64,000 nt of DNA from Raffaelea ambrosiae (Eukaryota; Ascomycota; Sordariomycetes; Ophiostomatales; Ophiostomataceae). Location of the stretch: the NCBI GenBank assembly GCA_002778195.1, contig PCDI01000012.1, forward strand, positions 1,087,801 to 1,151,800, read 5' to 3'. Of this stretch, positions 32,796-43,323 are shown in pieces (within the stretch, counting starts at the first letter, position 1; each line of letters begins with the position of its first letter). The position numbers and the translations under genes are program-made. The notes beneath the pieces are model-generated. The model saw only the letters and a list, made by a program, of their open reading frames with translations, made no database searches and was not told where the DNA came from.

Positions 32796-34207
32796 ATGGT
32801 CTCCCAACACGTTTCCCGAAATGGTGACACAGTAAGACCCCCGGTCCAATTGTTTTTGTGCCATGACAGTATCGTTGGGGGCGGGTGGCTGACACACAAT
32901 CCTAGACGGCCCTGATCGTATGCCTGTGCATCGCCGTTGTGCTCGTGGCTCTGCGCACATGGGCCCGCTGGTTCAAGAGCCGCACGGTGCCCCTGGAGCT
33001 GGAGGACCTGTTCATGTATCTGGCGCTGGTGTCGTTCATCATCATGGTTGCGCTGTACCTGGCCACGATCCCGACGTACTTCAACGTGGAGGCCATCATG
33101 GCCGGTGCCATGGCGCCTTACGCTCGGCTTGAACAAGACCTGGTGGTGATGCTCAAGGAGTTCTTCGTGGTCCAGTTCTTCTTCTGGCTCACCTTGTGGG
33201 CCGTGAAATGGAGCCTGCTGTTTCTGTTCAAGAAGCTCACAGACGGGCTGCCGGTCTACAACATGATCTGGTGGGCGGTTCTCGTGTTCTCGGTTCTGAC
33301 CTTTCTGGGCTGCGCCATTAGCAATTTCACCAGCTGCTCGTCCATGCATGCGTGGTTCGCGGCCTTGGAATGCCAGACGCCGCGCGATGCGAGGGCCAAG
33401 GCGATCAGTTTGTGGTTCAGCCTGGGTGCGGACATCGCGACGGACCTCTTGAGTAGGTTGCCCATCCATCGGACACACACAAGGACACGGACCGTTTTGG
33501 CGAGTGGCAGGCTAACAGTTCCCAGTCATGCTGGTGCCCATCCGTGCACTCTGGACGCTCAACATCTCCACCGTGGAGAAGCTCAGCATTGCCATTGTCT
33601 TTGTTGTGGGCATCCTGACCATGATCACGGCCATCATCCGCAGCGTGTCTCTGAAATCGAGCACAAGCGCAGGCCAAGTCAGCACGACGTGGCTCATGAT
33701 GGTGCGCACGCCCCCATGCACCGCGATGCAAGGAAACCCCAGAGACGCTAACTTTTTTCATCCTGCAGTGGGCGGCCATCGAGGGCGGTGTTGGTAAGTG
33801 TGCCACGGTGATCGCCGCTGCAAGAACAGCGCCTGCGGGATGGATTCTCCGGAACTGAACTGACCAAACTCGTAGCCATCATTGTCGGGTGTCTCCCGTC
33901 GTTTGCCATATTCATCAAAGGCCGCGTCGCCGCTTCGCGGGCGCGCCACTATGCAAGCTCCTCGACCCCGGGAAGCGCAACGCACTACTCGGCACGGTCG
34001 AAGCCCCGTGTTCCGGGGAGCGACCCACAGCCGCCCGAGCGTGGCCAGGACTGGCTGGCGAACGACACCGCGAGCGACAAGGGCCTGGTTGGTGACGGGA
34101 TCGTCGTGACGCAAAGCTGGAGCCAGAAGTGGCACACATCGCGAGAACAGCAACATTGGGGCATGGGCCATCGTGGAGCGCACGAATTGCAGGTTATGCC
34201 GGCATGA
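32796..34207 (+). CDS. Rhodopsin-like integral membrane protein (SAT4/Fung_rhodopsin family)
   Basis: Five exons: 32796-32831, 32906-33452, 33526-33701, 33769-33793 and 33876-34207 (introns 74, 73, 67 and 82 nt), giving 371 aa. The joined protein has about seven hydrophobic segments. It shows the family pattern: LRTWARW after helix 1, LEDLFMYLAL, KEFFVVQFFFWLTLWAVKWS, a Cys-rich loop (NFTSCSSMHAWF), DLLIMLVPIRALW, and WLMMWAAIEGGVAIIVGCLPS across three exons. A Ser/Pro-rich cytosolic tail follows. Five introns breaking one conserved protein at matching phases makes the model reliable, although the 12-codon first exon is inferred. Family members are plasma-membrane proteins of mostly unknown function; some CFEM-bearing relatives (PTH11 type) are receptors, but no CFEM domain is present here. 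Confidence 0.85.
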
Positions 34208-34495
34208 AGATGGGCATGAAGATTGCACACCTATTCGGACTATGTCCAAGAGACTGGACGTCCGGTTCTCGAGTCACACAGTAACTAGTCGTTGTCTGGC
34301 TGGCGCCAATCGCCTGCTATCCGGGCACTAATGGAAACGTCTAAACCTAACTCGATCGAGGCGAACGCTATTACTAGCTGGGCAACAACGTTCCGTGATT
34401 GTCGAGAACTATTTAAGCCAAAGTCGGGCGGCTTGCCAAACTGGGTGGCTTTTCCCCAACGCACCGTTTTTTTTTCTTTTTTCTTTTTGTACAAA
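34208..34495. other. Promoter region of esterase gene
   Basis: A short spacer between two same-direction genes, ending in a T-rich tract (34467-34490) directly before the ATG at 34496. Confidence 0.5.
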
Positions 34496-35500
34496 ATGAC
34501 ACCCACGCCTCCCCGGCCGGGATACGATCCCGAGATCGAGCCGGCGCTTGCCGCCCTCCATATTGCCCCGATTGTCACGGCAAAGGACATTGCCGTGGAG
34601 CGGGTGCAGTTTGCGCCGACCGTCGACCAGGCCCTTGCCGGGCGCCCCATCGACCACGAAGAGCGGACCATTGCCGGCCCGGGTGGTGGTGACCTGGTGC
34701 TGTCCGTATTTCGGCCCGCCGCACGCCCGAGCCCGAGTACGGCGGACGCCGCGTCGCCGCGGGGGGCTCCGGGCATTCTGTACGCCCACGGCGGCGGCAT
34801 GTTCGCCGGGAACCGCTTTGCCGGCATCAGCGAGATCCTCAGCTGGGTGCTCGAGCTCGGCGCCGTCTTCGTCTCCGTCGAGTACCGCCGCGCGCCGGAG
34901 CATCCCGACCCGGCCCCCGTGGAAGACTGCTATGCGGGCCTCGTGTGGATGCAGGCGCACGCCGACGAGCTCGGGATCGATCCCGGCAACCTGAGCGTCG
35001 CGGGGGCCTCGGCTGGCGGCGGGCTGGCGGCGGGCACGGCGCTGCTGGCGCGCGACCGCGGCGGCACGGTCGCGCTGCGGGCCCAGGTGCTGATCTGCCC
35101 GATGCTGGACGACCGGCACACGACGCCGTCGAGCCGCCAGTGGGTCGACGACGGGGCGTGGTCCCGGACGAGCAACGAGACGGGCTGGCACTGCCTGCTG
35201 GGCGAGCGGTGCGGGGGCGTCGACAGCGTCAGCATCTACGCCGCGCCGGCGCGCGCCACGGACTTGTCGGGACTGCCGCCGGCTCTGATCGACGTCGGCG
35301 CCGCCGAGATCTTTCGCGACGAGGCGGTGGCCTATGCGAGCCTGCTCTGGCAAGGCGGCGGGCAGGCCGAGCTGCACGTCTGGGGCGGCGGGTGCCACGG
35401 ATTCGACCTGCTGGTCCCCGAGGCGGCCCTCTCGAAGACGGCGATAGAAACACGGCTGGCCTGGGCACGGCGGGTCCTTGCGCCGGCCTCTGCGCCATGA
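34496..35500 (+). CDS. Alpha/beta hydrolase, HSL-type (family IV) esterase/lipase
   Basis: A single-exon 334-aa protein. The oxyanion-hole motif HGGG is at 98-101 (YAHGGGMFAG). The nucleophile elbow is GASAG with S172. The acid lies in the DVGAAEIFRDE region, and the catalytic histidine is in CHGFDLL. YRRAPEHPDPAPVEDC is typical of the hormone-sensitive lipase family. It hydrolyses short-chain esters, lactones or amides of small molecules, presumably in the cytosol as no signal peptide is seen. ATG 34496 follows a T-rich promoter; the frame is open further upstream (to 34292) without family features. Codons are strongly GC-rich at third positions, unlike flanking spacers. Similar esterases occur both in detoxification and in metabolite tailoring. 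Confidence 0.92.
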   Translation: MTPTPPRPGYDPEIEPALAALHIAPIVTAKDIAVERVQFAPTVDQALAGRPIDHEERTIAGPGGGDLVLSVFRPAARPSPSTADAASPRGAPGILYAHGGGMFAGNRFAGISEILSWVLELGAVFVSVEYRRAPEHPDPAPVEDCYAGLVWMQAHADELGIDPGNLSVAGASAGGGLAAGTALLARDRGGTVALRAQVLICPMLDDRHTTPSSRQWVDDGAWSRTSNETGWHCLLGERCGGVDSVSIYAAPARATDLSGLPPALIDVGAAEIFRDEAVAYASLLWQGGGQAELHVWGGGCHGFDLLVPEAALSKTAIETRLAWARRVLAPASAP

Positions 35501-35699
35501 GCTCGGCTCTATGCTTTTTTTTTTTAAATTTTTTTTTTTTTATTTTTCATTTTGTTTTATTTCTTTTCCTTTTTTGGTAGATACAGAGCTCCTTCACATT
35601 GGAGGGCTCAGTGCAAGTTGGACTGTATTCCCTACTAGCTTTACGTCTATTGCAGGCTAACTACATTCCAATACTGCCTTCTTCATCAAGACCACCCTC
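35501..35699. other. Short convergent intergenic region with long T-rich tract
   Basis: A 199-base spacer; a nearly pure T stretch (35515-35575) follows the esterase stop codon. Confidence 0.6.
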
Positions 35700-36386
35700 T
35701 CACAGACCCATCCTGGTCGCCAGCTCGTCAATGCCGCTGACCTCGTAGAACGTGGTGGCCGTGTAGGTCGGCTCCTTTTTCCGGTTGACAAAGACGCGGT
35801 GCTGGATGCCCACGGCCTCGGCCGTCATGACGTCGTACTCGATGCACGCCGACACGTGCAGCACGTCGGCCGGCTGGCAGCCCAGCTGGGCCAGCATGTA
35901 CTCGAAGCCGGGCATGCGCGGCTTGTAGCTCTGCGCCTGCTGCGCCGTGAACACGCGGTGGAAGGGCGCGCCCAGCTTGTCCACGTTGGACTGGATGATG
36001 GCGTCGTTGGTGTTGGACAGGATGACGAGCGGGTACTTGGTCGCCAGGCGGCGCAGGCCGTCGGGCACGTCGGGCCAGGGGCCCCAGGTCGGCACCGCCT
36101 GGTAGAAGCTGTCGGCCTCCTCGTCGGTGCAGGCGATGCCGAAGCGCGCACACGTGCGGCGGACCGCGTTGGCGAGCACCTCGTCGTAGGGCTTGTAGGG
36201 CCCGAGCACCTCGTCGTAGCGGTAGATGCTGAAGAGGCGCACAAACGCGTCCATCTGGGCGGCGTCCGGGATGCGGTCGGCAAAGATGCGGCGCGCCGAG
36301 CCGCCCATCTCGCTGAAGTTGGTCAGCGTGCCATAGCAATCAAACGTGATGTACTTGGGCTCAAACGTGATGGCCTGGGCTGCCAT
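35700..36386 (-). CDS. HAD-superfamily hydrolase, haloacid dehalogenase type II
   Basis: A single-exon 228-aa protein. HAD motif I is FDCYGTLTNF with the nucleophile D16. Motif II is VILSNTND, motif III is the lysine in QSYKPRMPGFEYML, and motif IV is HVSACIEYDVMTAEAVGI. The order, spacing and length are those of L-2-haloacid dehalogenases and relatives, which cleave carbon-halogen bonds of short acids or act as small-molecule phosphatases. In motif IV, which is usually S-x(4)-D-x(2)-(G/A)-A, the acidic residue is kept. ATG 36386 puts the Asp motif at the usual distance from the N-terminus; an upstream in-frame extension (to 36548) lacks family features. Confidence 0.9.
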   Translation of the reverse strand: MAAQAITFEPKYITFDCYGTLTNFSEMGGSARRIFADRIPDAAQMDAFVRLFSIYRYDEVLGPYKPYDEVLANAVRRTCARFGIACTDEEADSFYQAVPTWGPWPDVPDGLRRLATKYPLVILSNTNDAIIQSNVDKLGAPFHRVFTAQQAQSYKPRMPGFEYMLAQLGCQPADVLHVSACIEYDVMTAEAVGIQHRVFVNRKKEPTYTATTFYEVSGIDELATRMGL

Positions 36387-37595
36387 GGTCGCGGAAGGAG
36401 GAGGGGGGATGTGTAGGCGGCGTATGGTCAGGAATGAGCAGGGAGAATGGAGAAATGGCCGCGCCAACAGCCGGGCGTGTCGATACGGCTCGGCTGGATT
36501 ATGTAGGGGGGAGGGATTGGGTACCTGGATGAGCTGTATCGCCACCACCGCGGATAGACGCGCTCTTCACGCCTGTCCGTGGCGAGATCCGACTGCCGGA
36601 TATGCGCCATGCCGCCGGACCGGGTCGTTGCGCCCCATCGCTAAGCGACAGCAGTGGGCGCACGTCAGTCGATTTGGCACGCGAAGAACAGCAAAAACGG
36701 GGGGAACTAGACAGATGCTGGTGATGCGCGTCTCATTGAGTCATTTAGCGACTCTATACTTTGCGGGTGGCTGTACACTAGCGAATACGCTCGCAACGAG
36801 TGGTTTTTTGAGGCTTATCTCTACGAAAAGAAAAGAAAAGAAAGAAAGAAAAAAAAAAGTGAAGCAGCTGCACTGCCTCGAAGCTCGAGAACAAAAAAAA
36901 GAGCAAAAAGAAAACGTACAGCAGCGGGTATTCGCTGGTCGTCACCGACCCAACTACTAATCCGCCGATTGATGGTTTGACTAGGGGAGAGCGGACGGGA
37001 TCCCGTATTTTCCATCATCTATGGCCGTACGTGGAAGAATGGGGCCTTGGAGATTGTTATGTAGCCTTGGCCGCCAGGGTGAGACGAATCGGGCTACTTA
37101 TATCCCACCGGGCCGGTCGGTGCTGGCTCTTGGGGAGTGGCACGGGCCGGTTTGCAAAACATGGCGATATAGACCGCACTGCTCCACCAAGATAAGACCA
37201 TGGCCCAAATTCCCAGAGACTCCCATCCAGGCCATGTACACTCGGCCGTTTGCTTTCGTTTTGTCTTGCAACGGCTTGCTTCGCTGGGGCACGGTGCAAC
37301 AATCGCTCTATTCGCAAGCCAAACAACGGCAGGACGCGCACGATGGTCTTGTAGTAACGCGGAGCCCCATGCTGGCGGCAGAAATCCGCACCATGGCCGC
37401 AGACGCCGTCTCGCTAGTTGGTGTCCGGCGAGCAGCCCGCCCAGTCTCGGCTGCGCGGAAGCCGAGACCCAGCGCCGGGCCGTGGAGCGTCTCGAGCCGC
37501 TGGTCATCCGCGAACGGCCGGGTCTGGCGCAGCGCGGCTTTCCTTCCTCTTCAATTTGACGAAAATAAAGCAGTACGCGATGGCTGCGTCTCGGA
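36387..37595. other. Intergenic, no recognised gene
   Basis: About 1.2 kb with a (GAAA)-rich purine microsatellite at 36821-36860. Part of 37,100-37,590 may be the 3' remainder of the decayed methyltransferase, but no motif is left. Confidence 0.5.
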
Positions 37596-38013
37596 ACGAC
37601 GTCCACGCTGGCCGGGGGCGCAATGGGGCGGAAGAAGCTGCGGGCCACCATGGAAGGGAAGACGTCGAAGGCGCGGAGAACGTGCTCGGGCAGGGTCATG
37701 GCGTCGATGACTCGAGCGAGGGAGACAAAGTCGTTGGACGGGCGGTCGCAGAAGAGTAAGGACCGCGTTCTGGACAAGAACCGCAATACGAATCGATGCA
37801 TCCTTACGGGTTGACGCCTTGGGAGGAGCCGTACTCCACCACCGTGACGAGGTTGCTGCCGTCTGCGGCGTAGTTGTCTGTGATCTCTTTAGCGCTGGTT
37901 GAGACATAGGGGACAAGAGGGATGTGCAGCTTGCCATCGAAAAGAGGCAATGCCTCGAGCATGGCCGCAGTTTGAAAGCCGGCATGAGAGTTGTAGCGCC
38001 CGTTGCCTCGCAT
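37596..38013 (-). pseudogene. Relic of a SAM-dependent (SABATH-like carboxyl) methyltransferase
   Basis: From an ATG at 38013 the reverse strand reads MRGNGRYNSHAGFQ and ends VTVVEYGSSQGVNP, then a stop at about 37804. This is the N-terminus of fungal SABATH-like methyltransferases, including the SAM-binding YGSSQG motif. Immediately after, in a shifted frame, the similarity continues with MHRFVLRFLS, LLFCDRPSNDFVSLARVIDAM, then FPSMVARSFFRPIAPPASVDV, which is the normal next block of the family. An intron of 38 nt would be too short, so this is a frameshift (1-2 bases) at about 37,805. Beyond about 37,596 the family signal stops, and the C-terminal two thirds are lost. Intact proteins are about 350-400 aa. 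It is a dead gene. Confidence 0.72.
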
Positions 38014-38548
38014 GGCTACATTGTTGGCCACAGTATTGGCCACACGGTGCTCATTATGCGTATTGACTAGGCGAGGACAGTGAAGGTCTGTTCCGGGGGC
38101 CGTGGGATGGGTTGCCTTGCACAGAAGTGATGTGACGGGCGTGTCTGGGGAGCGAGAAATTTAATCTGGCAGCAAAAGTCGAATGCGCCGAAGAGCTGAC
38201 ACCCATGTCGGCCATGGCGAGGAACAGGTGGCGAGGCCACCCGCAGCACCTCGGCATCGGACGAGGAAGGCATAGGCCGGACGCCGTGCTGACGACACCG
38301 TGCTGACGACACCGTGCTGTGATTGTCTTGGGGTGCATGAAAAGCGTGTTCTTGACGAGGGCAAGCCGTCCGAAGACGTGGACTACCAATAAACGGCGGC
38401 CGACCATGGGTCCCTCCTCCTTCTCTCCCCCAACCCTTCCTTCGTTCTGACAGTTGGCCGCGTTGCGCAACCGACCCCCCCCCGCTCCAGACATGACAAT
38501 GTACCCCAACCCACTAGTGTTCTCATATTGCAAAGAGATCTTGGTCTG
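38014..38548. other. Intergenic between two pseudogenes
   Basis: Contains short GTGCTGACGACACC direct repeats at 38286-38315; no gene recognised. Confidence 0.5.
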
Positions 38549-39032
38549 TCAAATCGAGATGGTTCGCTGCACAGCCCCAAAGTAGGCCAGCCAGGCCGGC
38601 ATGTCGGCCACCACCATCCGCACATAGTGAACCGTGAGCCAGCCCTCCATGTCCTTTGTCGCGTTCCCGCCCAGACAATCCTCGGTGATGCTGTCGATGA
38701 TTCCGAGCATCGTGGGGGCAAACAGAGAGTGGGCGCAGGTGCCGACCAGGCCCGTCAGAAACAGGCCGCGGCTGCCCTTAGCCACGAGGAGATTCTGGGC
38801 GGACACGAGAACCGCCGTGGCGGCGGAGACCGACGAGGAGGTAGATGTTGCGATCGAAGACACGGCGGAACCATCCCGGCAGGAGCGTGTTGGCCTGGGG
38901 CCGGACGGGTGGGTGGAGAAAGTCCGAGTAGAACAGCGCCTCGCAGCCTGCATACATGAGGGTGCTGGTGCTGCCGATCAGGGGGACGAGGAGGAGAGAT
39001 TTGTGGTAGTCGGAAAAGAGACCAGAGGCCAT
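38549..39032 (-). pseudogene. Frameshifted DUF1772 / anthrone-oxygenase-like small membrane protein
   Basis: The ATG at 39032 starts MASGLFSDYHKSLLLVPL with a membrane segment, then the charged PPVRPQANTLLPGWFRR and IYLLVGL. At about 38,810-38,830 the frame shifts by one base, and the protein continues as ATAVLVSAQNLLVAKGSRGL, APTMLGIIDSITEDCL, NATKDMEGWLTVHYVRMVV and a final helix ending at 38549. The joined parts form one four-helix protein of about 160 aa, as expected for DUF1772-type proteins, relatives of which include anthrone oxygenases. No intron fits between the halves. It is a single-base insertion in an otherwise intact gene, so a recent mutation or a sequencing/assembly error is possible. 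Confidence 0.65.
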
Positions 39033-40571
39033 CGTGTCTGGTTTTTTTTTCTCTTGCTTTTCTTTTCTTTCTTTCTTTCTGTCTCTCTTTATTTATTTAT
39101 TTATTTCTTCCTTTCTCTCTTTCTTTCTTAAAAACTGTGCCTCTTGGGAAATATGTCGAGCTTGTCGCTATTCTGGGTTGTATGTTTTCTGCATATGTGA
39201 GGTTGTTCTTGAAGGTGGTGATCCGTAGTTATATCCGAAAAGCCGTCGCGTCCGCCCCTCCCGGCGAGCGCGAGGTCTTCTCTGTCGGTCCGCCAGCGGA
39301 AGATTCCTCCAAGCCAGCCCACAAGAACCCGCCGAAACATACGAGTACCGTTGTACGCCAAGGGATTCGTTGCCGTTCATTGCAGGCACGAGGGTTTCTT
39401 TCGGCATACGGAAGATTCGCGCTGTCGTAGCGAATCATACCTGCGAGCCACCGACATGTCCTAGCACCGCATATGCTACACTGCTTCCCCCATATAATCA
39501 GCCACTAAAAGCTGGCAAGGAAGGTAGTGGACGGGCTGCATATATACGACAGGGGTAGTAGCCGTCTTCAAGAGATCTTTGGAATCGACAGAAGGATTCA
39601 TGCAGCCGAGACGGCGATATGGTGGCTGAAATGGAAGCTCGGAGGCCATATCACGGGCCAGACTGTACGTGGTATATAGGGTGTTTTCAACGGGGTAGAA
39701 GATCTACTAAAAAGAATGGCCGACTAAGAGTCGTATGGGGGGGCTCTGCACGTTGGAAATCACAAATCATTCCGTTGTCTACCCGTGGTCTACCACCGGA
39801 AGCAGTGGCGCTGTCCAGCTAGACCATGTCCTCGTCCACGCGGGCTGCTTTGTGCCGTCCATTGCGCAGTCTGTCCAGCTGGTCCTGCATCTCGTGTCAC
39901 TGTTGATTGCCGACCTGAAGCACACGGTGCGCCGTCTTCCTGTGCATGGTCTGCGTCATGCTGTCCGCCATCCAGGCGTCGCTGCCCGAGACCGTCTTCA
40001 ACGACTGCACCTCCATAGACAGGTCTGCATCGCGGGAGGGTGGAGGGGGCGTGGACGAGAATCTGGAGGTCAGACGGTGGGAGGAACAAGTACGCAATAT
40101 GTATAAAGTGAAAGTACTGTTTGTGCTTTGAAGCAAGCTTCAGCACTCCTCAGCAGAAGCAGAACCAGCATGGAAGAGTCTCGACCGGCTCAATGGAGGG
40201 GGGGCAGCGCAGTGGGAGTGTCTGTGGTATCCGTCTATGAAGGGTCTTCTGGCATGAAAATGGTATGGGGATTGGGAGGGGGGTAAAGAAAAATAAAATA
40301 AAATAATGCCACTGAAACAAACCCCTAAAAACGGTATATACGACCTGTAAATCGGCCCTTCTTGACAGCACCCCCCGAGCAAGAAAAGACGGTCATCTCT
40401 CTTCTGTCCCTTCCACCACTCGATCGCAGTACATGTATGCAGTATCGCAGCTCATTCCTGGTCGGACTAGACGACATTTTCGGCAGACGCGCCACCCGAA
40501 TCGCCCGCTGTCGGTCACGCCATTTCGGCCCCGCTGACGCCACACGCCTCCGCTCCTGGCCCCAGCTGCCG
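39033..40571. other. Intergenic, low-complexity start, no recognised gene
   Basis: Begins with a T/C-rich microsatellite (39040-39130, CTTT and TTTA units). Short ORFs at 39.7-40.1 kb show no family features. Confidence 0.5.
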
Positions 40572-41510
40572 TCACGCCTTTTCCAGGCGGATGTCGATGC
40601 GCCAGCCGTCCACCAGGTGCCCGCCCACGGTTCGTGCCTCGCCCGTCGTAAACAGCGACAGCTCGATCCACCCCTGCGGTGCGCCGGCGGCCGCGCGCGC
40701 GTCCAGGGGGACCAGCTGCAGCCGCGGCGCCTTTCCGTGCGCAGGCGTCTCCGGCACGGCCAGCGTCCACGCGTGGTGTTTGTGGTTTTTGTTCGTTTTG
40801 TTCGTTTCGTTCGTTTCGTCCGCAGACGGCGCCGGGACCAGAATCGCGTCGTAGACCCGCTGCAGCCGCGCCCGCAGCGCCGCGTCGGCCACGTGCAGCG
40901 TGACGCCCGCCACGCCCACGGCCTGGGACGGGTGCTGCGCCTGCCGGCCGCCGTCGGCCGCGTAGGGGACCCGGTGGGCCCGCGGCGTCCGGTCGAGGCA
41001 CCAAAAGGGCAGCGCGCCGCCGGTGAGCGCCGCGCCCAGTGCGTCGTCGTCGTCGTCGTCGTCGTCGTTGTCGCCGCCGCTGGCGTCCCCCGACCAGGCC
41101 GCCGGCGCCGAGGTGGCCCACTGGAGGACGACGCCGTCGGGCGTGGTGCGGCCGCCGGGCGCGAGGTCCTGGTACGCGAGGCCGGCGCGGGCGGCGCGGA
41201 CGCGGGCTTGGATGTCGGCGAACCGCTCGTCGGTGTGGTCCGTCTCCGTCAGGCTGAGCGCCCAGTCGATGATGTGGCCCGCGGGCTGGGCGCCCCAGCG
41301 ATGCGACGGGCGGCCGTCGACGCCGCCCGGGACGAAGGCGATGATTTCGATGTAGACGCCGTCCGGGAGCAAAATCAGCTTGTTTTCCGTGGCGCCGCCG
41401 GCGTGCTGGCCGCCGTAGACGACGGTGAAAGCGTCGGTCAGCCAGGCCGGCAGCGCCAGGAGCTGGCTGTGCGGCACGAGAAGCACAATGTGGTCGAGAG
41501 CAGGAGCCAT
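40572..41510 (-). CDS. Glyoxalase-like domain protein (vicinal oxygen chelate fold)
   Basis: A single-exon 312-aa protein. It starts LDHIVLLVPHSQLL, the typical beginning of Glyoxalase_3-type domains, with H8 of LDHI as a probable metal ligand. It continues with a YGGQHAGGATENKLILLPDG block and IEIIAFVPG containing the second acidic ligand. The last third has SQAVGVAGVTLHV and PQGWIELSLFTTGE. Two low-complexity inserts are odd: an eight-Asp run around residue 157, coded by a GTC/CAG-like triplet repeat (41041-41070), and an NETNKTNKNHK stretch coded by repeated TTTGTTCG (40785-40825). Members are found near detoxification genes; the reaction is unknown. Confidence 0.8.
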   Translation of the reverse strand: MAPALDHIVLLVPHSQLLALPAWLTDAFTVVYGGQHAGGATENKLILLPDGVYIEIIAFVPGGVDGRPSHRWGAQPAGHIIDWALSLTETDHTDERFADIQARVRAARAGLAYQDLAPGGRTTPDGVVLQWATSAPAAWSGDASGGDNDDDDDDDDALGAALTGGALPFWCLDRTPRAHRVPYAADGGRQAQHPSQAVGVAGVTLHVADAALRARLQRVYDAILVPAPSADETNETNKTNKNHKHHAWTLAVPETPAHGKAPRLQLVPLDARAAAGAPQGWIELSLFTTGEARTVGGHLVDGWRIDIRLEKA

Positions 41511-42223
41511 GGTGGGGGGTGGATGTCGAGGACAGGGGAGGCCCGGGATGAACGAACGAACTCGGTACTTTGTAGGTCGAGCTTGCCGTGGGAATAGCCG
41601 AGGAGGGGCTGTTGTGCATAGCGACTAGGCCGTATCGAGGCCATGTCGACAGATGGGTACAAACGACGCAATCGCACGCATCTTGGTTCAACTCTTGGGA
41701 GATGGACAGGCACCCTCCAAAGCTCCCCCGACAGCGTCGCATGTCTACACCCCCCCCTCCTCTGGCCCCTTGCGTGCCTGGCCCAGCCGAGCTTAACCTT
41801 GAGCTGAAACAAAAGCCAGGTGCTACGGCAGGATTGCCTGAAATTCGCACGTCCGGTTTTCGGCTGGCCGCCTTGTCCGCCGGCGTCCAGCCACGATAAC
41901 AGCAAACAGATACCCGGTCCTCCAACCCATGGCTAGCGGAGCTCCATCGTCTGCCGCAGTGAGCTCCCGCGCCCACCCCCCCCCCCCCCCCCCCCCCCGT
42001 CACGTTATTGAGAGCTAAAATCGCAGTATGGCCCTTTGCCGTCCTGGCCAACCACGTATAAAGGCCATGCCTCCCGCGTGGAGCGCGGAACAAAAGCGTG
42101 GGCAGTCGTGCAGTCAAGCAACGAAACAACAACCCAATTCAGTTTATCCTCTTCCCACCCCATCGATTCCATTCTTTCCCAATTGCCTCCCCATTGACCG
42201 CCTCGTTCACTCCCACAGCCGCC
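41511..42223. other. Divergent promoter region with poly-C tract
   Basis: A 713-base spacer between opposing genes. It includes a run of 23 C at 41976-41998, which is prone to sequencing and replication slippage. Confidence 0.7.
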
Positions 42224-42843
42224 ATGTCTTCCTTCACCCTCTACGAGGTCGCCGTGCCCACGTTCATCCGCGGCCTCAAGACCTTTGACCACATCCTGAC
42301 CAAGGCCGAGGCCTACGCCAAGGAAAAGGGCCTCGACGTCGACGCCGACCTGGCCCCCGCCCGCCTCATCGCCGACCAGCTGCCGCTGACCTTCCAGGTG
42401 CAAAACGCGACCAAGGCCGTCCAGGTCTACGTCGGCCACCTCACCGGCGAGACCATTGCCCCCTTTGAGAACACGGAGAAGACGTTTGCCGACCTGCACG
42501 CCCGCATCCAAAAGGCCCTCGACCTGCTCGCCACCATCAAGCCGGAGGTCGCCAACGCCCGCGGCGACACCAACACGGTGGAGTTGTATGTGGTCGTTTT
42601 GTTTTTCTCCTGTTTTCTCTTGTTTTTCGCTTGTTTATCCTCTTGTTTTTCTCTTGTGTATTTCATCTTGTCTAACTTTGTAGCACCGTCGCCGGCAAGC
42701 AAACCCTCACGGTCAAGCAGGCCGTCATCCAGCAGGGCATCCCCAACTTCATCTTCCACCTGTCCACCGGCTACTCCATCCTGCGCGCCAAGGGCGTCCC
42801 GGTCGGCAAGGCCGACTTTATCAGCAGCTTCCTCACCAACTAG
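42224..42843 (+). CDS. DUF1993 family protein
   Basis: Two exons (42224-42585 and 42684-42843; intron 98 nt, T-rich with GTATGT and TAG) give 173 aa. It starts MSSFTLYEVAVPTFIRGL and includes KTFDHILTKAEAYAKEKGLD, LPLTFQVQNATKAVQV and, near the end, FHLSTGYSILRAKGVPVGK. These are the conserved blocks of the DUF1993 family, small soluble helical proteins common in bacteria and fungi with no assigned reaction. Length is normal for the family (about 165-175 aa). The intron in the last third rejoins VEFTVAGKQ in frame. Confidence 0.9.
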
Positions 42844-43323
42844 CGCAAAAGTGCTGTTGTAACAAGTTCAACCAAATACGAAAAAATAAAAGCAAAATTG
42901 ATTCTTCACTCCTCTTGTGTCTTGCTTTTCATCGTGATCTGAAGTTGTCGTAATGTTTTGGCAAAAGAAAGAGACAACAAGAGCCCGCATTGCCCACGTT
43001 TCGAGGGGTATGAAAATGGCTGCGGACAGGACTTGGCAGTGGTCTGAAGCACTTGTGGTATCTCGTGCCGAATATCCTTGGTTTCGGTAAAACGCCTAAC
43101 AATCTTGGGTAGCAATGCATTCAGAACACAGCCCCGCACCAGGCTGAGCTTTTCAACTCTCCTATTGGATTGGGTTGCTCTGAACCAGCCGCAGATAATG
43201 GTCAGGTTTTCTCGGGCTGGTTTGCAAGAAATTTCAGGTTGCAACAAAGATCATCACAATTGTGCTATCATCCCATCAAAGCAGAGAACGAGGGCTGCTT
43301 GTCATCAACGCAAAAAAAAAAAC
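42844..43323. other. Intergenic between DUF1993 and NLR genes
   Basis: 480 bases with no supported gene, ending in an A-run directly before the NLR ATG. Confidence 0.5.

Noticed and set aside
32174..33478. 434-codon minus-strand ORF
   Set aside because: Half of it is antisense to the rhodopsin-like gene and the rest has no motif.
39735..40106. ORFs on both strands between the DUF1772-like relic and the glyoxalase-like gene
   Set aside because: A few natural-looking residues but no family match or splice structure.
40393..42132. 579-codon minus-strand ORF overlapping the glyoxalase-like gene
   Set aside because: Same strand, different frame; Arg/Pro/Gly-rich with no domain, whereas the 312-aa frame carries recognisable motifs.
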